From: Cryobacterium ruanii
GTDB lineage: Bacteria; Actinomycetota; Actinomycetes; Actinomycetales; Microbacteriaceae
DNA: 35,027 bases
Direction: 5' to 3'
NCBI RefSeq assembly: GCF_004404055.1
Contig: NZ_SOHK01000024.1
Span: 1-35,027, forward strand
The translations under genes were made by a program, and so were the position numbers. The notes under the pieces were generated by a model. That model was not told the origin of the DNA. It saw nothing but the letters and a program-made list of their open reading frames with translations, and did not search any database. Position 1 is the first letter of the stretch. Each line of letters opens with the position of its first letter. Positions 1 through 8,040 of the stretch are shown piece after piece.

Positions 1-7
1 CGCTCAA

Positions 8-211
8 GTGAAGGCGACGAACCAAAGCCCAATCTTCCACTGTGATCACCCATCTATCGTGCTTGGGTGGCCTAGTTTTAAACCGTCGATTCTGGACTAC
101 ATTTCAACCGTCGCTGACATGGACGAGCGCTACCATCGCGTGCTACTCGCCAGCCAGGCCCTGAAAGCCATCGAAGACCACTGCACAGCTATCTCAACGA
201 CGCTCGCCTAG
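8..211 (+). CDS. Small ORF of unknown function, possibly the 3' end of a gene starting upstream
   Basis: A 67-codon frame opens with GTG at 8. It also stays open back to the window edge, so it may be the C-terminus of a longer gene rather than a complete small gene. I recognise no family. There is no transmembrane stretch or metal-binding motif. Base composition is more A+T-rich than the biosynthetic genes to the right, as in the neighbouring histidine kinase. It could also be non-coding. Sequence left of the window would settle it. Confidence 0.25.
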   Translation: MKATNQSPIFHCDHPSIVLGWPSFKPSILDYISTVADMDERYHRVLLASQALKAIEDHCTAISTTLA

Positions 212-474
212 CCCACGCTGCCTGAAACTCAAGGCAAACGTCCAACTTCTGGCCCCCAAGCAAATCTCGAGCGACACTTTATTCGCGATGCTGCGCGCCG
301 GCATTCCTTATGGAACCAAACACACCCCTTGCCGCTTGACAACGACAAGTCCCCCGCGCCGCCCGTTGTCGGCGGTCCCTGTGCGGTGGGCATTTCGGGT
401 GAAGCATGCTGTAGATTTAATGAGAAAAATTCGTTAACGAGGCTCTGGGTTCCTCTTCGCAGATCACAGAAAGC
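212..474. other. Intergenic region upstream of the histidine kinase
   Basis: About 260 bases without a gene I can support. A TTGACA hexamer sits at 336-341, but no AT-rich -10 lies at the right distance. A TAGATT at 412-417 could be a -10 box, without a convincing -35. The minus-strand open frame across this region is the shadow of the kinase start and has no family features. Confidence 0.4.
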
Positions 475-3267
475 GTGGTGAGTATGACTAAACGCCGCAG
501 CAAAGACGAGTCTTGGTCTTCGACTCAGAATAAATTGGATAAAGAACTGACCCAGGCAAGCGAAGAGTATTCGGTCGCACAAAAGGGCGTCGCCGACACG
601 AAACTGCTGGAACAGATCGTCAGCCTGCAGAATGCAATCTTCAATAGTTCCAATTTTGCATGTATCGCCACAGACGCCAATGGAGTGATCCAAATTTTTA
701 ATGTGGGCGCTCAACACATGCTTGGTTACAAGCTCGAAGATGTCGTGAATAAGGTGATGCCGGGAGACCTGCACGATCCAGACGAAATTATCGCGCGGGC
801 AGAACGGCTAAGCGTCGAATTCGAGACTGCGATCCAGCCCGGCTTTGAGGCCCTCGTTTATAAGGCGAGCCGGCGAATCGAAGACATCTACGACTTGACC
901 ACAATCCGCAAGGACGGCAGCCGCTTACCAACCACGATCTCAGTCACGGCGTTATGTGACGCTGACGCAAAAATTATCGGCTATCTGCTGATCAAGACCG
1001 ACAATACGGCACGCAATCAGGCAACAATCGCCCAATCGGTTCTCGACCAACGACTGCGCGACCAACAGTTTTATACCCGGTCACTCATTGAATCTAACAT
1101 TGATGCGCTCATGATGACCGACACCAATGGGATCATCTCTGACGTAAATCAAGAGACGATCGACCTGACTGGGCGCACCAGGGATGAGCTCATCGGCGCT
1201 CCGTGCCGCAACTTCTTCACGGATCCCGAACGCGCCGACACTGCGATTCGGCGGGCCCTTGCGGAAAGTAGAGTCAACGACTACGAGCTCACGGTGCGTG
1301 CGATTAACGGCGATGAAACAGATGTCTCGTACAACGCGGCAACGTTTTACGACCGGGATCGTGTCGTGCAGGGAGTCTTCGCCTCCGCTCGCGATGTGAC
1401 CGAACGCAAACGGTTCGAGCAGGCGCTCAAAGAAACCAATATCGAGTTGGAGCGTGCCAGCCGAATGAAGACGGAATTTCTGGGCACTGTGTCGCATGAA
1501 TTGCGCACGCCCTTGAATGCTATTATCGGGTTTTCTGAGTCGCTTAAAGAGGGACTCGTGGGCAAGTTAAGTGATGCCCAGCGAGAGTATATAGGCGATA
1601 TTTATACAAGCGGGCATCATTTACTGGCGCTCATTAACGACATCCTCGACCTCTCTAAAATCGAGGCGGGAGTGGTAGATATAGATTTAGAGCCCGTCGA
1701 TGTGCACTTGTTGCTGGAACAGAGTCTGCTGATGGTGCGGGATGATGCCGCCATGCACGGCATACAACTGCGCTTTAAGAGTGCTATCAAGCTCGGTTCT
1801 CCACTGCTCGACATGCGAAAAACCAAGCAGATCGTGTACAACCTTTTGTCCAATGCGGTGAAATTTACTCCCGACCAGGGGCAGGTCACCCTGACAGCGA
1901 AACGTGTCGGGCGGAGTACGGTTGGTCACATCCCCGGCGCGCGGCCCGTGCACGATTTTCCGTTGCCCCAAAGCGCCGTTGCAAATTTTCTTGAGATTCG
2001 TGTCGACGACACGGGGATAGGAGTTTCGTCGAAGAATATGTCGAAACTGTTCTTGGCGTTTAGTCAGATCGATGGTGCGCCGGCCCGACAAAACACGGGC
2101 ACCGGCCTCGGTCTGGCTACAGTTAAGCAAATGGTGGGCATCCAGGGCGGCACGGTCGCTGTGGCGAGCGCTGAGGGCGAGGGCTCGAGCTTTGTGGTTT
2201 GGATTCCCTTGGGTGCAACCGATCAGGTCGCACCGCTCTGGTCACTGCCGGGTTCAAAAGAGTCGGGTATCGACGGCAACCCTGCGAAGCGTGGTGCCAG
2301 CGCTCAGGCGGCCGATGTTGGTCGGGCGAAGCCGCATCCGTTCAACCCGATAGTCGCGGCATTATCGGAGGCCGGGCCGGGTACCTCAGACGTCAGGGCG
2401 GACTCGACCTCGACGCGCCACCTCGTCGCAGGGTCCGTCGCTGGGGCCGTGACATCTCAGCCTTGGCAAGCTTCCGAAGCGGGTTTGGAGAAGCCCACTG
2501 TTCTCGTAATCGAAGATGATGCCAACGGAGCTGAAGTGCTGCGGCTACTGCTGGAGGCTGAACAGTTTCGGGTCCTCGTCGCTCGCAGCGGCGAGGAGGG
2601 CTTGAAAATCGCCCCACGCCAGCATCTCAGCCTCATCACTCTCGACATCCGTTTGCCGGGAATGAACGGTTGGGGTTTTCTGAGGCGCTTGCACGAGTTC
2701 ACTGATCTTGCCTCGGTTCCGATCGTGATCATTGCGGGGAGTACCGATGTGAGCCTGGCCCTGACCCACGGCGCGGCCGCCGTTCTGGAGAAGCCGATCA
2801 GCCGAGCTGCGCTGCAACAGTCGCTAAAAGCGCTGAACCTCAGCCCTGACGCGCTGCGCGCGCGACGCATCCTGGTGGCCGACGATGATCCTGAAACCAT
2901 TGACGTGATCGCACGATTCTTGACTCGCCCGGAGTATCTGGTCGAACGTGCCTTTACGAAGGACGAGGCCATCGAGATGGCACAACGATTGCATCCGGAC
3001 CTCGTGCTGCTCAATCTTATGATGGAAGGGTTCAGTGGCTATCAGGTCGTGCTGGCATTGCAGAGCGACAAGACAACCGAACATATCCCCGTGCTGATCG
3101 TGACTGCGAAGCCACTCACCACGCAGGAATCAGCGGTGATTGACAGCGACCCAAGCCAGCCCGTGCGAGTGCTGGGGACGGAAAATTTCGACCGAACGTC
3201 TTTCATGGCCGAGGTGAAGCGCGCTTTAAAGTCGCGAGATTTTCGCGGCGATTCGGCGGGCGGGTAG
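475..3267 (+). CDS. Soluble hybrid sensor histidine kinase, PAS-PAS-HisKA-HATPase-REC-REC
   Basis: Predicted cytosolic hybrid kinase of 930 residues with no transmembrane segment. In order: PAS at about 50-170, a second PAS at about 198-318 ending in a DVTERK-type linker, HisKA with phospho-acceptor His341 in SHELRTPLN, HATPase_c with N-box Asn460, the DTGIG box near 512 and a GTGLGLA box, a variable linker of about 100 residues, then two receivers (about 674-792 and 798-925). Receiver 1 keeps its acidic pair, Asp724 and the KP lysine. Receiver 2 has Asn847 where the phospho-acceptor Asp should be, and GTENFD in place of the conserved Lys-Pro, so it cannot be phosphorylated normally. The start is GTG at 475 or ATG at 484; neither has a strong ribosome site. 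The gene is followed after 4 bases by the double-receiver gene. The PAS ligand is unknown. Confidence 0.93.
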   Translation: MVSMTKRRSKDESWSSTQNKLDKELTQASEEYSVAQKGVADTKLLEQIVSLQNAIFNSSNFACIATDANGVIQIFNVGAQHMLGYKLEDVVNKVMPGDLHDPDEIIARAERLSVEFETAIQPGFEALVYKASRRIEDIYDLTTIRKDGSRLPTTISVTALCDADAKIIGYLLIKTDNTARNQATIAQSVLDQRLRDQQFYTRSLIESNIDALMMTDTNGIISDVNQETIDLTGRTRDELIGAPCRNFFTDPERADTAIRRALAESRVNDYELTVRAINGDETDVSYNAATFYDRDRVVQGVFASARDVTERKRFEQALKETNIELERASRMKTEFLGTVSHELRTPLNAIIGFSESLKEGLVGKLSDAQREYIGDIYTSGHHLLALINDILDLSKIEAGVVDIDLEPVDVHLLLEQSLLMVRDDAAMHGIQLRFKSAIKLGSPLLDMRKTKQIVYNLLSNAVKFTPDQGQVTLTAKRVGRSTVGHIPGARPVHDFPLPQSAVANFLEIRVDDTGIGVSSKNMSKLFLAFSQIDGAPARQNTGTGLGLATVKQMVGIQGGTVAVASAEGEGSSFVVWIPLGATDQVAPLWSLPGSKESGIDGNPAKRGASAQAADVGRAKPHPFNPIVAALSEAGPGTSDVRADSTSTRHLVAGSVAGAVTSQPWQASEAGLEKPTVLVIEDDANGAEVLRLLLEAEQFRVLVARSGEEGLKIAPRQHLSLITLDIRLPGMNGWGFLRRLHEFTDLASVPIVIIAGSTDVSLALTHGAAAVLEKPISRAALQQSLKALNLSPDALRARRILVADDDPETIDVIARFLTRPEYLVERAFTKDEAIEMAQRLHPDLVLLNLMMEGFSGYQVVLALQSDKTTEHIPVLIVTAKPLTTQESAVIDSDPSQPVRVLGTENFDRTSFMAEVKRALKSRDFRGDSAGG

Positions 3268-3271
3268 CGAT

Positions 3272-4144
3272 ATGGCCAGAATTCTGATTGTCGAAGATAA
3301 CCCCACCAATATGAAGTTGGTCACCCTGCTCGTGCGCCGCGCGGGTCACGCGACGTGGGGAGCCGGTAACGCCGAAGACGGCTTGTTGCTTGCTCGGGTC
3401 GAGGTGCCGGACCTGATTCTGATGGATATCCAGCTGCCGGGAATGGACGGATTCGCCGCTACCGCCGAGTTAAAGAACGACCCGATCACCTCCGAGATCC
3501 CGGTGCTAGCGTTAACCGCGATGGCTCTGCCCAGTGATCAGGACCTAGCGCGCCAGGCAGGGTGCGATGCCTACATCACCAAGCCTCTGCACTATCAGGA
3601 GCTTCAGGACGCGATAAATTGGTTCGTGCCTAGAGTCGACAATGCAGCCGCATCCTTCAAGGCAGGATCATCGAACCGCAGTGTTCTGGATCCCGTGACG
3701 TCGCACCACGATTCGGCCTCACTGGCTGCACCCACGGAACAGGCGTGGGCCGCGCGTCGCGTTCCAGGTGCGCCCCGTATTCTCGTAGCTGAAGACAATC
3801 CGACCAACCAGAAACTCATCCTGTGGCAGCTGAACCTGCTCGGATACGACGCGGATGTGGCGGCCAACGGCGCGCTGGCGTTCGCCCGGTGGACGACGGG
3901 CGATTATGACCTCGTGATCACGGACCTCCACACTACAGAGATGAGCGACTACGAACTGGCAGCGGCCATTCGAGCAGCGGTGCCTGGTATTCGCCTGCCG
4001 ATTCTCGCCATGACCGCCAGCGCCGAGCGCGGCGATCCCGACCCCGCCTGCATGGTCGGCATGAACGAATATCTCACGCGACCCCTGCACCTGGCCAAGT
4101 TGCGGGCGGCCCTGCTGAAATGGCTGCCCAGGGAACACAACTGA
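3272..4144 (+). CDS. Stand-alone double-receiver response regulator
   Basis: A 290-residue protein made only of two receiver domains, with no DNA-binding or enzymatic output. Receiver 1 (about 1-120) has the ED acidic pair, Asp52 in LILMDIQLPGMDG and the TKPL lysine, and looks fully competent. Receiver 2 (about 168-288) has the AEDN pair and Asp218, but its PxMDG turn is changed to TTEMSDYE and the conserved Lys is Arg270 (TRPL), so its activation may be altered. The ATG at 3272 follows the kinase stop by 4 bases, so the two are surely co-transcribed, and the kinase or its receiver 1 is the obvious phosphodonor. Receiver-only proteins usually act as phosphate shuttles, sinks or protein-protein switches; which applies here cannot be read from sequence. 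Confidence 0.9.
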   Translation: MARILIVEDNPTNMKLVTLLVRRAGHATWGAGNAEDGLLLARVEVPDLILMDIQLPGMDGFAATAELKNDPITSEIPVLALTAMALPSDQDLARQAGCDAYITKPLHYQELQDAINWFVPRVDNAAASFKAGSSNRSVLDPVTSHHDSASLAAPTEQAWAARRVPGAPRILVAEDNPTNQKLILWQLNLLGYDADVAANGALAFARWTTGDYDLVITDLHTTEMSDYELAAAIRAAVPGIRLPILAMTASAERGDPDPACMVGMNEYLTRPLHLAKLRAALLKWLPREHN

Positions 4145-4158
4145 TAATCTTGCCGCGT

Positions 4159-4877
4159 CTACAGACCCGGAATACACAGCGAGCGGCGCAGCACTTCAAT
4201 CGTTCTGCTCAGCGACTCGGCCAGGGTCGGAGCCCGGTCATGATCAGCCGTGTTTCGACCAGTATCGGCATCGGACCCGGCCGCACAGTCTTGGGCGGGC
4301 ATCCACTGCGCCGCCATGAAACGCACGCCCAGCATGGCGTGCATGGCTAGTTCTGCCTGGCCGTGCCGAAAGGCCCGGTCGGACTCATTCTCGGAGTGTG
4401 CGTCAGCTCCGCGTCCGAGGCGTGAGTAGACCAGCTCGATGATCTCGCCGGTGACCCGGGTCATTCGCTCCATTTGCCTCCTGCATGAGCTGCGGATGCA
4501 GCCCAAATATTCGCAGGCGGTCGGAGAACAGCTGTTCGTCGATGCCGTCGCGCAGGCCGATCGCCCTCATCAGGATGAGCACGTCGGGCAGCAGACATCG
4601 CCGGGGGCGCCGATGAAGGCGCGGGCCTGACCTTCATCGACGGTGAGCGGTTCGGCGCCGAGGATGGCGGTCTTTGGGTCTGGAAATAGTGGAAGAAGGT
4701 GCGCTGGGAAATACCGCCATGGCTGCAGATCATAGCCACGGTGACGTTGTTGAAACCATGTTTAAATACAAGGCTGACGGCACTGCGCTCCACGCGCAGC
4801 TTCGCCTCCTGATGCCTGTCTTTACGAGTGAGCACGCGCAGGTGCGCTGTCGCGGATGGCATCGGTGGGTGGGTCAT
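4159..4877 (-). pseudogene. TetR-family transcriptional regulator broken by three frameshifts
   Basis: The minus strand starts with ATG at 4877 and gives a good TetR N-terminal helix-turn-helix (AVSLVFKHGFNNVTV, then GGISQRTFFHYFQT). The frame is then lost near 4677. A second frame continues the homologous text (KTAILGAEPLTVDEGQARAF), a third takes over near 4590 (LLPDVLILMRAIGLRDGIDE), and a fourth segment from about 4480 (MERMTRVTGEIIELVYSRLG) runs to the stop at 4159. Together the pieces make one regulator of about 240 residues. Two shifts look like single-base losses and one like a single-base gain. The reading starts 47 bases after the ABC permease stop on the same strand, so it was probably the exporter's own repressor. 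Sequencing error is the alternative, but three indels in one gene and none elsewhere argues for real decay. Confidence 0.75.
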
Positions 4878-4924
4878 GTCGGTCCTGAATCATCGGTTTT
4901 GGCCATTCACAGCGTGCCAAAGCG

Positions 4925-6217
4925 CTACTCGTAGCGCAGGGACTCGATTGGGTTCTGCTTGGCCGCGCGCTGGGCCGGCAGCGTGCCGGAGAGGAACGCG
5001 ATCAGCATGACAAGTCCAATGACGAAGGTCACCGACGCCGGCTCGAACAGGAGGATGTTCAACCCCGGCAGTCCGGAGAGCAGTCCCTGCGACAACGCGG
5101 CACTCAGCGCGGAGCCGAGCCCGATGGCCACACCGGCGCCGATGGCGCTGCCGAGGAATCCGATGACGATGGCTTCGAGGCTGAACAGGGTGTAGACCTT
5201 GCCGCTGCTCATACCCATGGCCTTCATCAGGCCGATCTCGCGGGTGCGTTCCTGAACGCTCATGAGCAGGGTGTTGATGATGCCGAACGCGGCGGCTATC
5301 AGGGCAATCACGGCGAAGGCGTTCAGCACTCCGACGATGCCGTTGATCACCGTCTGAACTGCCCCCAGCTGGTCTTCGATGGTGCGAGCGGTGTAACCCG
5401 CGGTAGCGAGGTCCGCCTTGAGCGCCGTGATGGCATCCGCTGACAGCGTGGTGTCGAAGTGAGCCACGGCCACACCATAACTTGTGACAGCTGTGTCGAT
5501 GCCGCTGGACTGCGCGTCGGCCAGCTCGGCTATCAGCGCGTCGTTGGCCCCGGCGCCCGCAGCAAGCAGGCTCTCGAGGGAGACGCCGACAACGGTGGCG
5601 TCGACGGTGTGCTTCTCTCCGAGAATGTCGGTTATCCCGATGGAAACGGATGCCCCCACTGCGTCCTCCGCCGAGGCGAACCCGAGGGGGAGTACAAAGG
5701 TATCGGGCAGCACGAGCTGCGCTTCACTGGCGCCGCCATCGAGCTGCGCGCCCGCTGTGAGGTCGGCCGTGGTAACGGCCGAGGTGGCGTTGATGCTGAA
5801 CTCGTAGGGTGTGCCGGAGTCGTACTCGATATAGTCGGGCTGTACCGATCGGATCGGATCGACCGACTCGATGCCGGCGGTGGCGCCGATCGTCACGAGG
5901 TCGGCATCCGTCAGCGCTTTGGTCGTCGTACCGGGAGGTCCCTGGTTGCTGGCGACCGATGCAGACGAGCTTGCGTCAAACTCCACCGGGCCGTCGCCGG
6001 CGGTACTGGCATCGGTCGCTTGCGTGATGATGAACACGTCGGGGGAGCCGAGGGCGCCTACTTGCGCATCGACATACTGGCTGACGCCGGCGCCGACCGC
6101 GTTGGTCAGGGTTAGAGTGAACGCGCCGACGAAGATGGCCAGCACGGTCAGGGTCGTGCGGAGCTTGCTGCGAAAGGTGTTGGAGATCGCGGTGGCGACG
6201 AGGTCTTTGATTCTCAT
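4925..6217 (-). CDS. ABC transporter permease, MacB/FtsX type
   Basis: A 430-residue permease. An N-terminal helix (about 20-45) follows a basic segment. A large extracytoplasmic MacB-like region (about 46-285) comes next. An FtsX domain with three helices (about 290-425) contains the typical cytoplasmic text NTLLMSVQERTREIGLMKAMG and ends in NPIESLRYE, the usual terminus of this family. The start codon ATG at 6217 overlaps the stop of the ATPase gene as ATGA, so the two are translationally coupled. MacB-type pairs export peptides, lipoproteins or antibiotics, or act as mechanotransmission complexes; the substrate here is unknown. No periplasmic-adaptor gene is present, as expected in a Gram-positive. 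The downstream TetR gene is decayed. Confidence 0.92.
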   Translation of the reverse strand: MRIKDLVATAISNTFRSKLRTTLTVLAIFVGAFTLTLTNAVGAGVSQYVDAQVGALGSPDVFIITQATDASTAGDGPVEFDASSSASVASNQGPPGTTTKALTDADLVTIGATAGIESVDPIRSVQPDYIEYDSGTPYEFSINATSAVTTADLTAGAQLDGGASEAQLVLPDTFVLPLGFASAEDAVGASVSIGITDILGEKHTVDATVVGVSLESLLAAGAGANDALIAELADAQSSGIDTAVTSYGVAVAHFDTTLSADAITALKADLATAGYTARTIEDQLGAVQTVINGIVGVLNAFAVIALIAAAFGIINTLLMSVQERTREIGLMKAMGMSSGKVYTLFSLEAIVIGFLGSAIGAGVAIGLGSALSAALSQGLLSGLPGLNILLFEPASVTFVIGLVMLIAFLSGTLPAQRAAKQNPIESLRYE

Positions 6218-6951
6218 GCCGGGCCTCCGGCGGTGGTCATCGCGTGCGCGCCAGTGTGCGTTGCGGCGGTCTGCGGTACGACGAGTCCGTCGCGAATGTA
6301 GATCTGGCGATCGCAGCGAGCGGCGAGTTCCTCGTCATGGGTGACGATGACGAGCGTGATGTCCTGACTGCGGTTGAGTTCGAACAGGATGTCTTCGACC
6401 ACGGCTCCGGTGGCGGTGTCGAGGTTACCGGTCGGTTCGTCGGCGAAGATCACGCGCGGCGCATTGACCAGGGCCCGCCCGATCACGACGCGCTGTTTCT
6501 GCCCACCGGAGAGGGTCGTGGCCTTGTTGCCGGCCTTGTCGACCAGCTCGAGCTGTTCGAGAACTTGCATGCCGCGGCGCCGCCGCTCCCTGCCGCCCAT
6601 GCCGGCGATCTTCAGCGGCAGAATGACGTTGTCAAGCACGCTCACGTTAGGGGTGAGGAAGAACTGCTGAAAGACGAAGCCGAACTCTTTGTTGCGCAGT
6701 TCGTTGACCGCACGCTTCGACAGCGCCTTGGCGTCCTTGCCGGCGACCTGCAGCGTTCCCCGGTCGGGCTTGTCGAGGAGGGCAAGCAGGTGCATGAGGG
6801 TCGACTTGCCCGACCCGCTTTTACCGACGATCGCCACTGTCTCACCGGGCGCGATCTGAACTGACACGCCCTTCAGGGCGTCGAAACGGCTCGCACCCGA
6901 CCCGTAGGATTTCTCCAGGCCTTGCGCATCAATTACCCACTCGGAGTCCAT
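6214..6951 (-). CDS. ABC transporter ATP-binding protein, MacB/LolD type
   Basis: A 245-residue nucleotide-binding subunit with Walker [11 protein letters not shown]-loop FQQFF, signature LSGGQKQRV, Walker [13 protein letters not shown] and H-loop VTHD. This is the layout of the MacB/LolD/FtsE class, and it partners the permease it overlaps by 4 bases. The frame is open back to 7050, but the extra N-terminus is Cys-rich and unlike the family. The ATG at 6951 is preceded by GAGGGA at a good distance and places the usual ALEKSYG-like start near residue 10. The leader upstream holds two matching palindromes around a predicted -10 box, so expression is probably repressor-controlled. Confidence 0.93.
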   Translation of the reverse strand: MDSEWVIDAQGLEKSYGSGASRFDALKGVSVQIAPGETVAIVGKSGSGKSTLMHLLALLDKPDRGTLQVAGKDAKALSKRAVNELRNKEFGFVFQQFFLTPNVSVLDNVILPLKIAGMGGRERRRRGMQVLEQLELVDKAGNKATTLSGGQKQRVVIGRALVNAPRVIFADEPTGNLDTATGAVVEDILFELNRSQDITLVIVTHDEELAARCDRQIYIRDGLVVPQTAATHTGAHAMTTAGGPA

Positions 6952-6988
6952 TGGTTTCCCTCGGTTCTGGCGACCCGTACGGGCCCCT

Positions 6989-7024
6989 TTGCAGTAACTG
7001 CACCCTAAGTTGCAGTTGTTGCAA
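6989..7024 (-). promoter_or_regulatory. Predicted ABC-exporter promoter with two tandem operator palindromes
   Basis: Two dyads share the form TTGCA-N5-TGCAA. One is at 7010-7024 (perfect arms); the other is at 6989-7003 (one end base differs, with an inner perfect palindrome at 6990-7002). Their centres are 21 bases apart, two helical turns. Between them on the minus strand lies TAGGGT (7007 down to 7002), a good actinobacterial -10 box, so a start point near 6995 would fall within the second dyad. No convincing -35 is seen. This is the arrangement of a dimeric repressor covering a promoter. The likely binder is the TetR-family regulator encoded at the end of the same operon, now frameshifted. 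The assignment is inference. Confidence 0.6.
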
Positions 7025-7074
7025 ATCACCTGAGGGCATGCCGTCTTCAAGCGGATGCTGCGCCGCAGATCGGG

Positions 7075-7725
7075 CTACAAGTCGAGGCTGTCGCCCGGTT
7101 CCAGGGGGAAGAATTCCCCGCCGCCGTGCTCGGTGACGCTTTGGAATCGAGCGTTGGACAGATCTTTTCCGACGCGGGACAGCAGCATCTCGTGGGTCGG
7201 AAAGCTTCGTTTGGGCTTCAACGCCAGAACGAAATCCATCGCCTCACTGATTTTCATCCAGGGCGCTGCCGCCGGCACGGCGAGCGTGCCCACCTCCACT
7301 CCCTCGGGAATGGTGAAGGCGTCACCGGCGTAATACAGCTCGTCGTTGACGAGCACGCCGACGTTGTCGATGACCGGGATTGATTCGTGGATGACGGCGT
7401 GTCTGGCACCGAAGAAGCGCAGGGTGAACGGATCGACGTTGATCACGTCGCCGGCCTGCACCGTCGTGACCTCGAGGTCGGCATCGACCGCGGCGATGGC
7501 TCTCACCACGCCGGCCGGCGCGAAGATGCGCAGGTCAGAGTTCATTTCCACAATGCGGCCCAACTGTTCCGGGGTCCAGTGGTCGGCGTGTTCGTGGGTG
7601 ATTACCACGGCGACGGCGCCCGCCGTGCCGGTGAGGGCGGTGGTGAACGAACCGGGGTCGATGTACAGCTTCTTACCCGAGAGCTCAAGGATCAGGGCGG
7701 CATGCTCCAGCTTGGTCAGTTTCAT
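7075..7725 (-). CDS. Metallo-beta-lactamase-fold hydrolase
   Basis: A 216-residue protein beginning MKLTKLEHAALILELSG with the zinc-binding THEHADHW motif (HxHxDH) near residue 57, plus later GARHAVIH and YAGDAF segments matching the remaining metal-ligand strands. It resembles the short, stand-alone metal-dependent hydrolases of the UPF0173/YcbL-like groups, not true beta-lactamases. The substrate is unknown. The frame extends to an ATG at 7776, but the first 17 residues lack family character, so 7725 is preferred; its ribosome site (CAGGG) is weak. The gene stands alone between the exporter operon and the tRNA promoter region. Confidence 0.87.
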   Translation of the reverse strand: MKLTKLEHAALILELSGKKLYIDPGSFTTALTGTAGAVAVVITHEHADHWTPEQLGRIVEMNSDLRIFAPAGVVRAIAAVDADLEVTTVQAGDVINVDPFTLRFFGARHAVIHESIPVIDNVGVLVNDELYYAGDAFTIPEGVEVGTLAVPAAAPWMKISEAMDFVLALKPKRSFPTHEMLLSRVGKDLSNARFQSVTEHGGGEFFPLEPGDSLDL

Positions 7726-7819
7726 GCCCTGAGCTAACCCCGATTCGGGTCGTGGCGCAACAGCATCCGCTTTCATGATTGCGGATTGTCGCCACCGCGA
7801 CGCGCCGCGCAGGCTCAGT

Positions 7820-7849
7820 TTGGAAGTGCGCTCTTCTGTGTGGCATACT
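7820..7849 (+). promoter_or_regulatory. Predicted promoter of tRNA-Glu
   Basis: TTGGAA at 7820-7825 and CATACT at 7844-7849 are separated by 18 bases. They place a transcription start near 7856, about 10 bases before the tRNA 5' end at 7866. This is a sensible sigma-A-type arrangement and the best two-element promoter in the window. Confidence 0.55.
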
Positions 7850-7865
7850 CGGTAAGTTGCAAAAC

Positions 7866-7941
7866 GGCCCCATCGTTTAGCGGCCTAGGACATCGCCCTC
7901 TCACGGCGGTAACGCGGGTTCGAATCCCGCTGGGGTCACCA
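7866..7941 (+). tRNA. tRNA-Glu (anticodon CUC)
   Basis: A 76-base cloverleaf with encoded CCA. The acceptor arm GGCCCCA pairs with TGGGGTC, with one G-T wobble, and the discriminator is A. The anticodon loop is CTCTCAC, giving anticodon CTC for the GAG codon. The T arm GCGGGTTCGAATCCCGC is perfect. CCA is templated at 7939-7941. The gene is single, with a promoter directly upstream and a strong hairpin directly downstream. Confidence 0.97.
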
Positions 7942-7944
7942 TTG

Positions 7945-7985
7945 CCCGGCTGCCTTCCCCGCGAAGGTGCCGGGTATTCTTGTAT
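7945..7985 (+). terminator. Hairpin terminator after tRNA-Glu
   Basis: CCCGGC (7945-7950) pairs with GCCGGG (7969-7974), and inside it CCTTC (7953-7957) pairs with GAAGG (7963-7967) around a short loop. A moderately T-rich tail follows. It begins three bases after the encoded CCA, as expected for a tRNA terminator. Confidence 0.75.
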
Positions 7986-8009
7986 AACCGGTCGGCGACC
8001 CGGCCGGTT
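7986..8009. terminator. Second strong hairpin between the tRNA and the convergent methyltransferase
   Basis: AACCGGTCGG (7986-7995) pairs with CCGGCCGGTT (8000-8009), 10 pairs with one G-T, around a 4-base loop. It lies 31 bases past the stop of the minus-strand methyltransferase gene and may end that transcript, or back up the tRNA terminator. The T-tract is poor on both sides. Confidence 0.4.
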
Positions 8010-8040
8010 CAGCTGGCGTCGTTGTCAGCTGGCTCGGTTG

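Noticed and set aside
4120..4934. Small plus-strand open frames
   Set aside because: They are antisense to the decayed TetR gene and have no features of their own.
6952..7050. Cys-rich N-terminal extension of the ABC ATPase (CNNCNLGCSYC)
   Set aside because: Looks like a metal or radical-SAM motif, but it is upstream of a good ribosome site and ATG, and its DNA is the operator/promoter region; the Cys codons come from the TGCA-containing palindromes.
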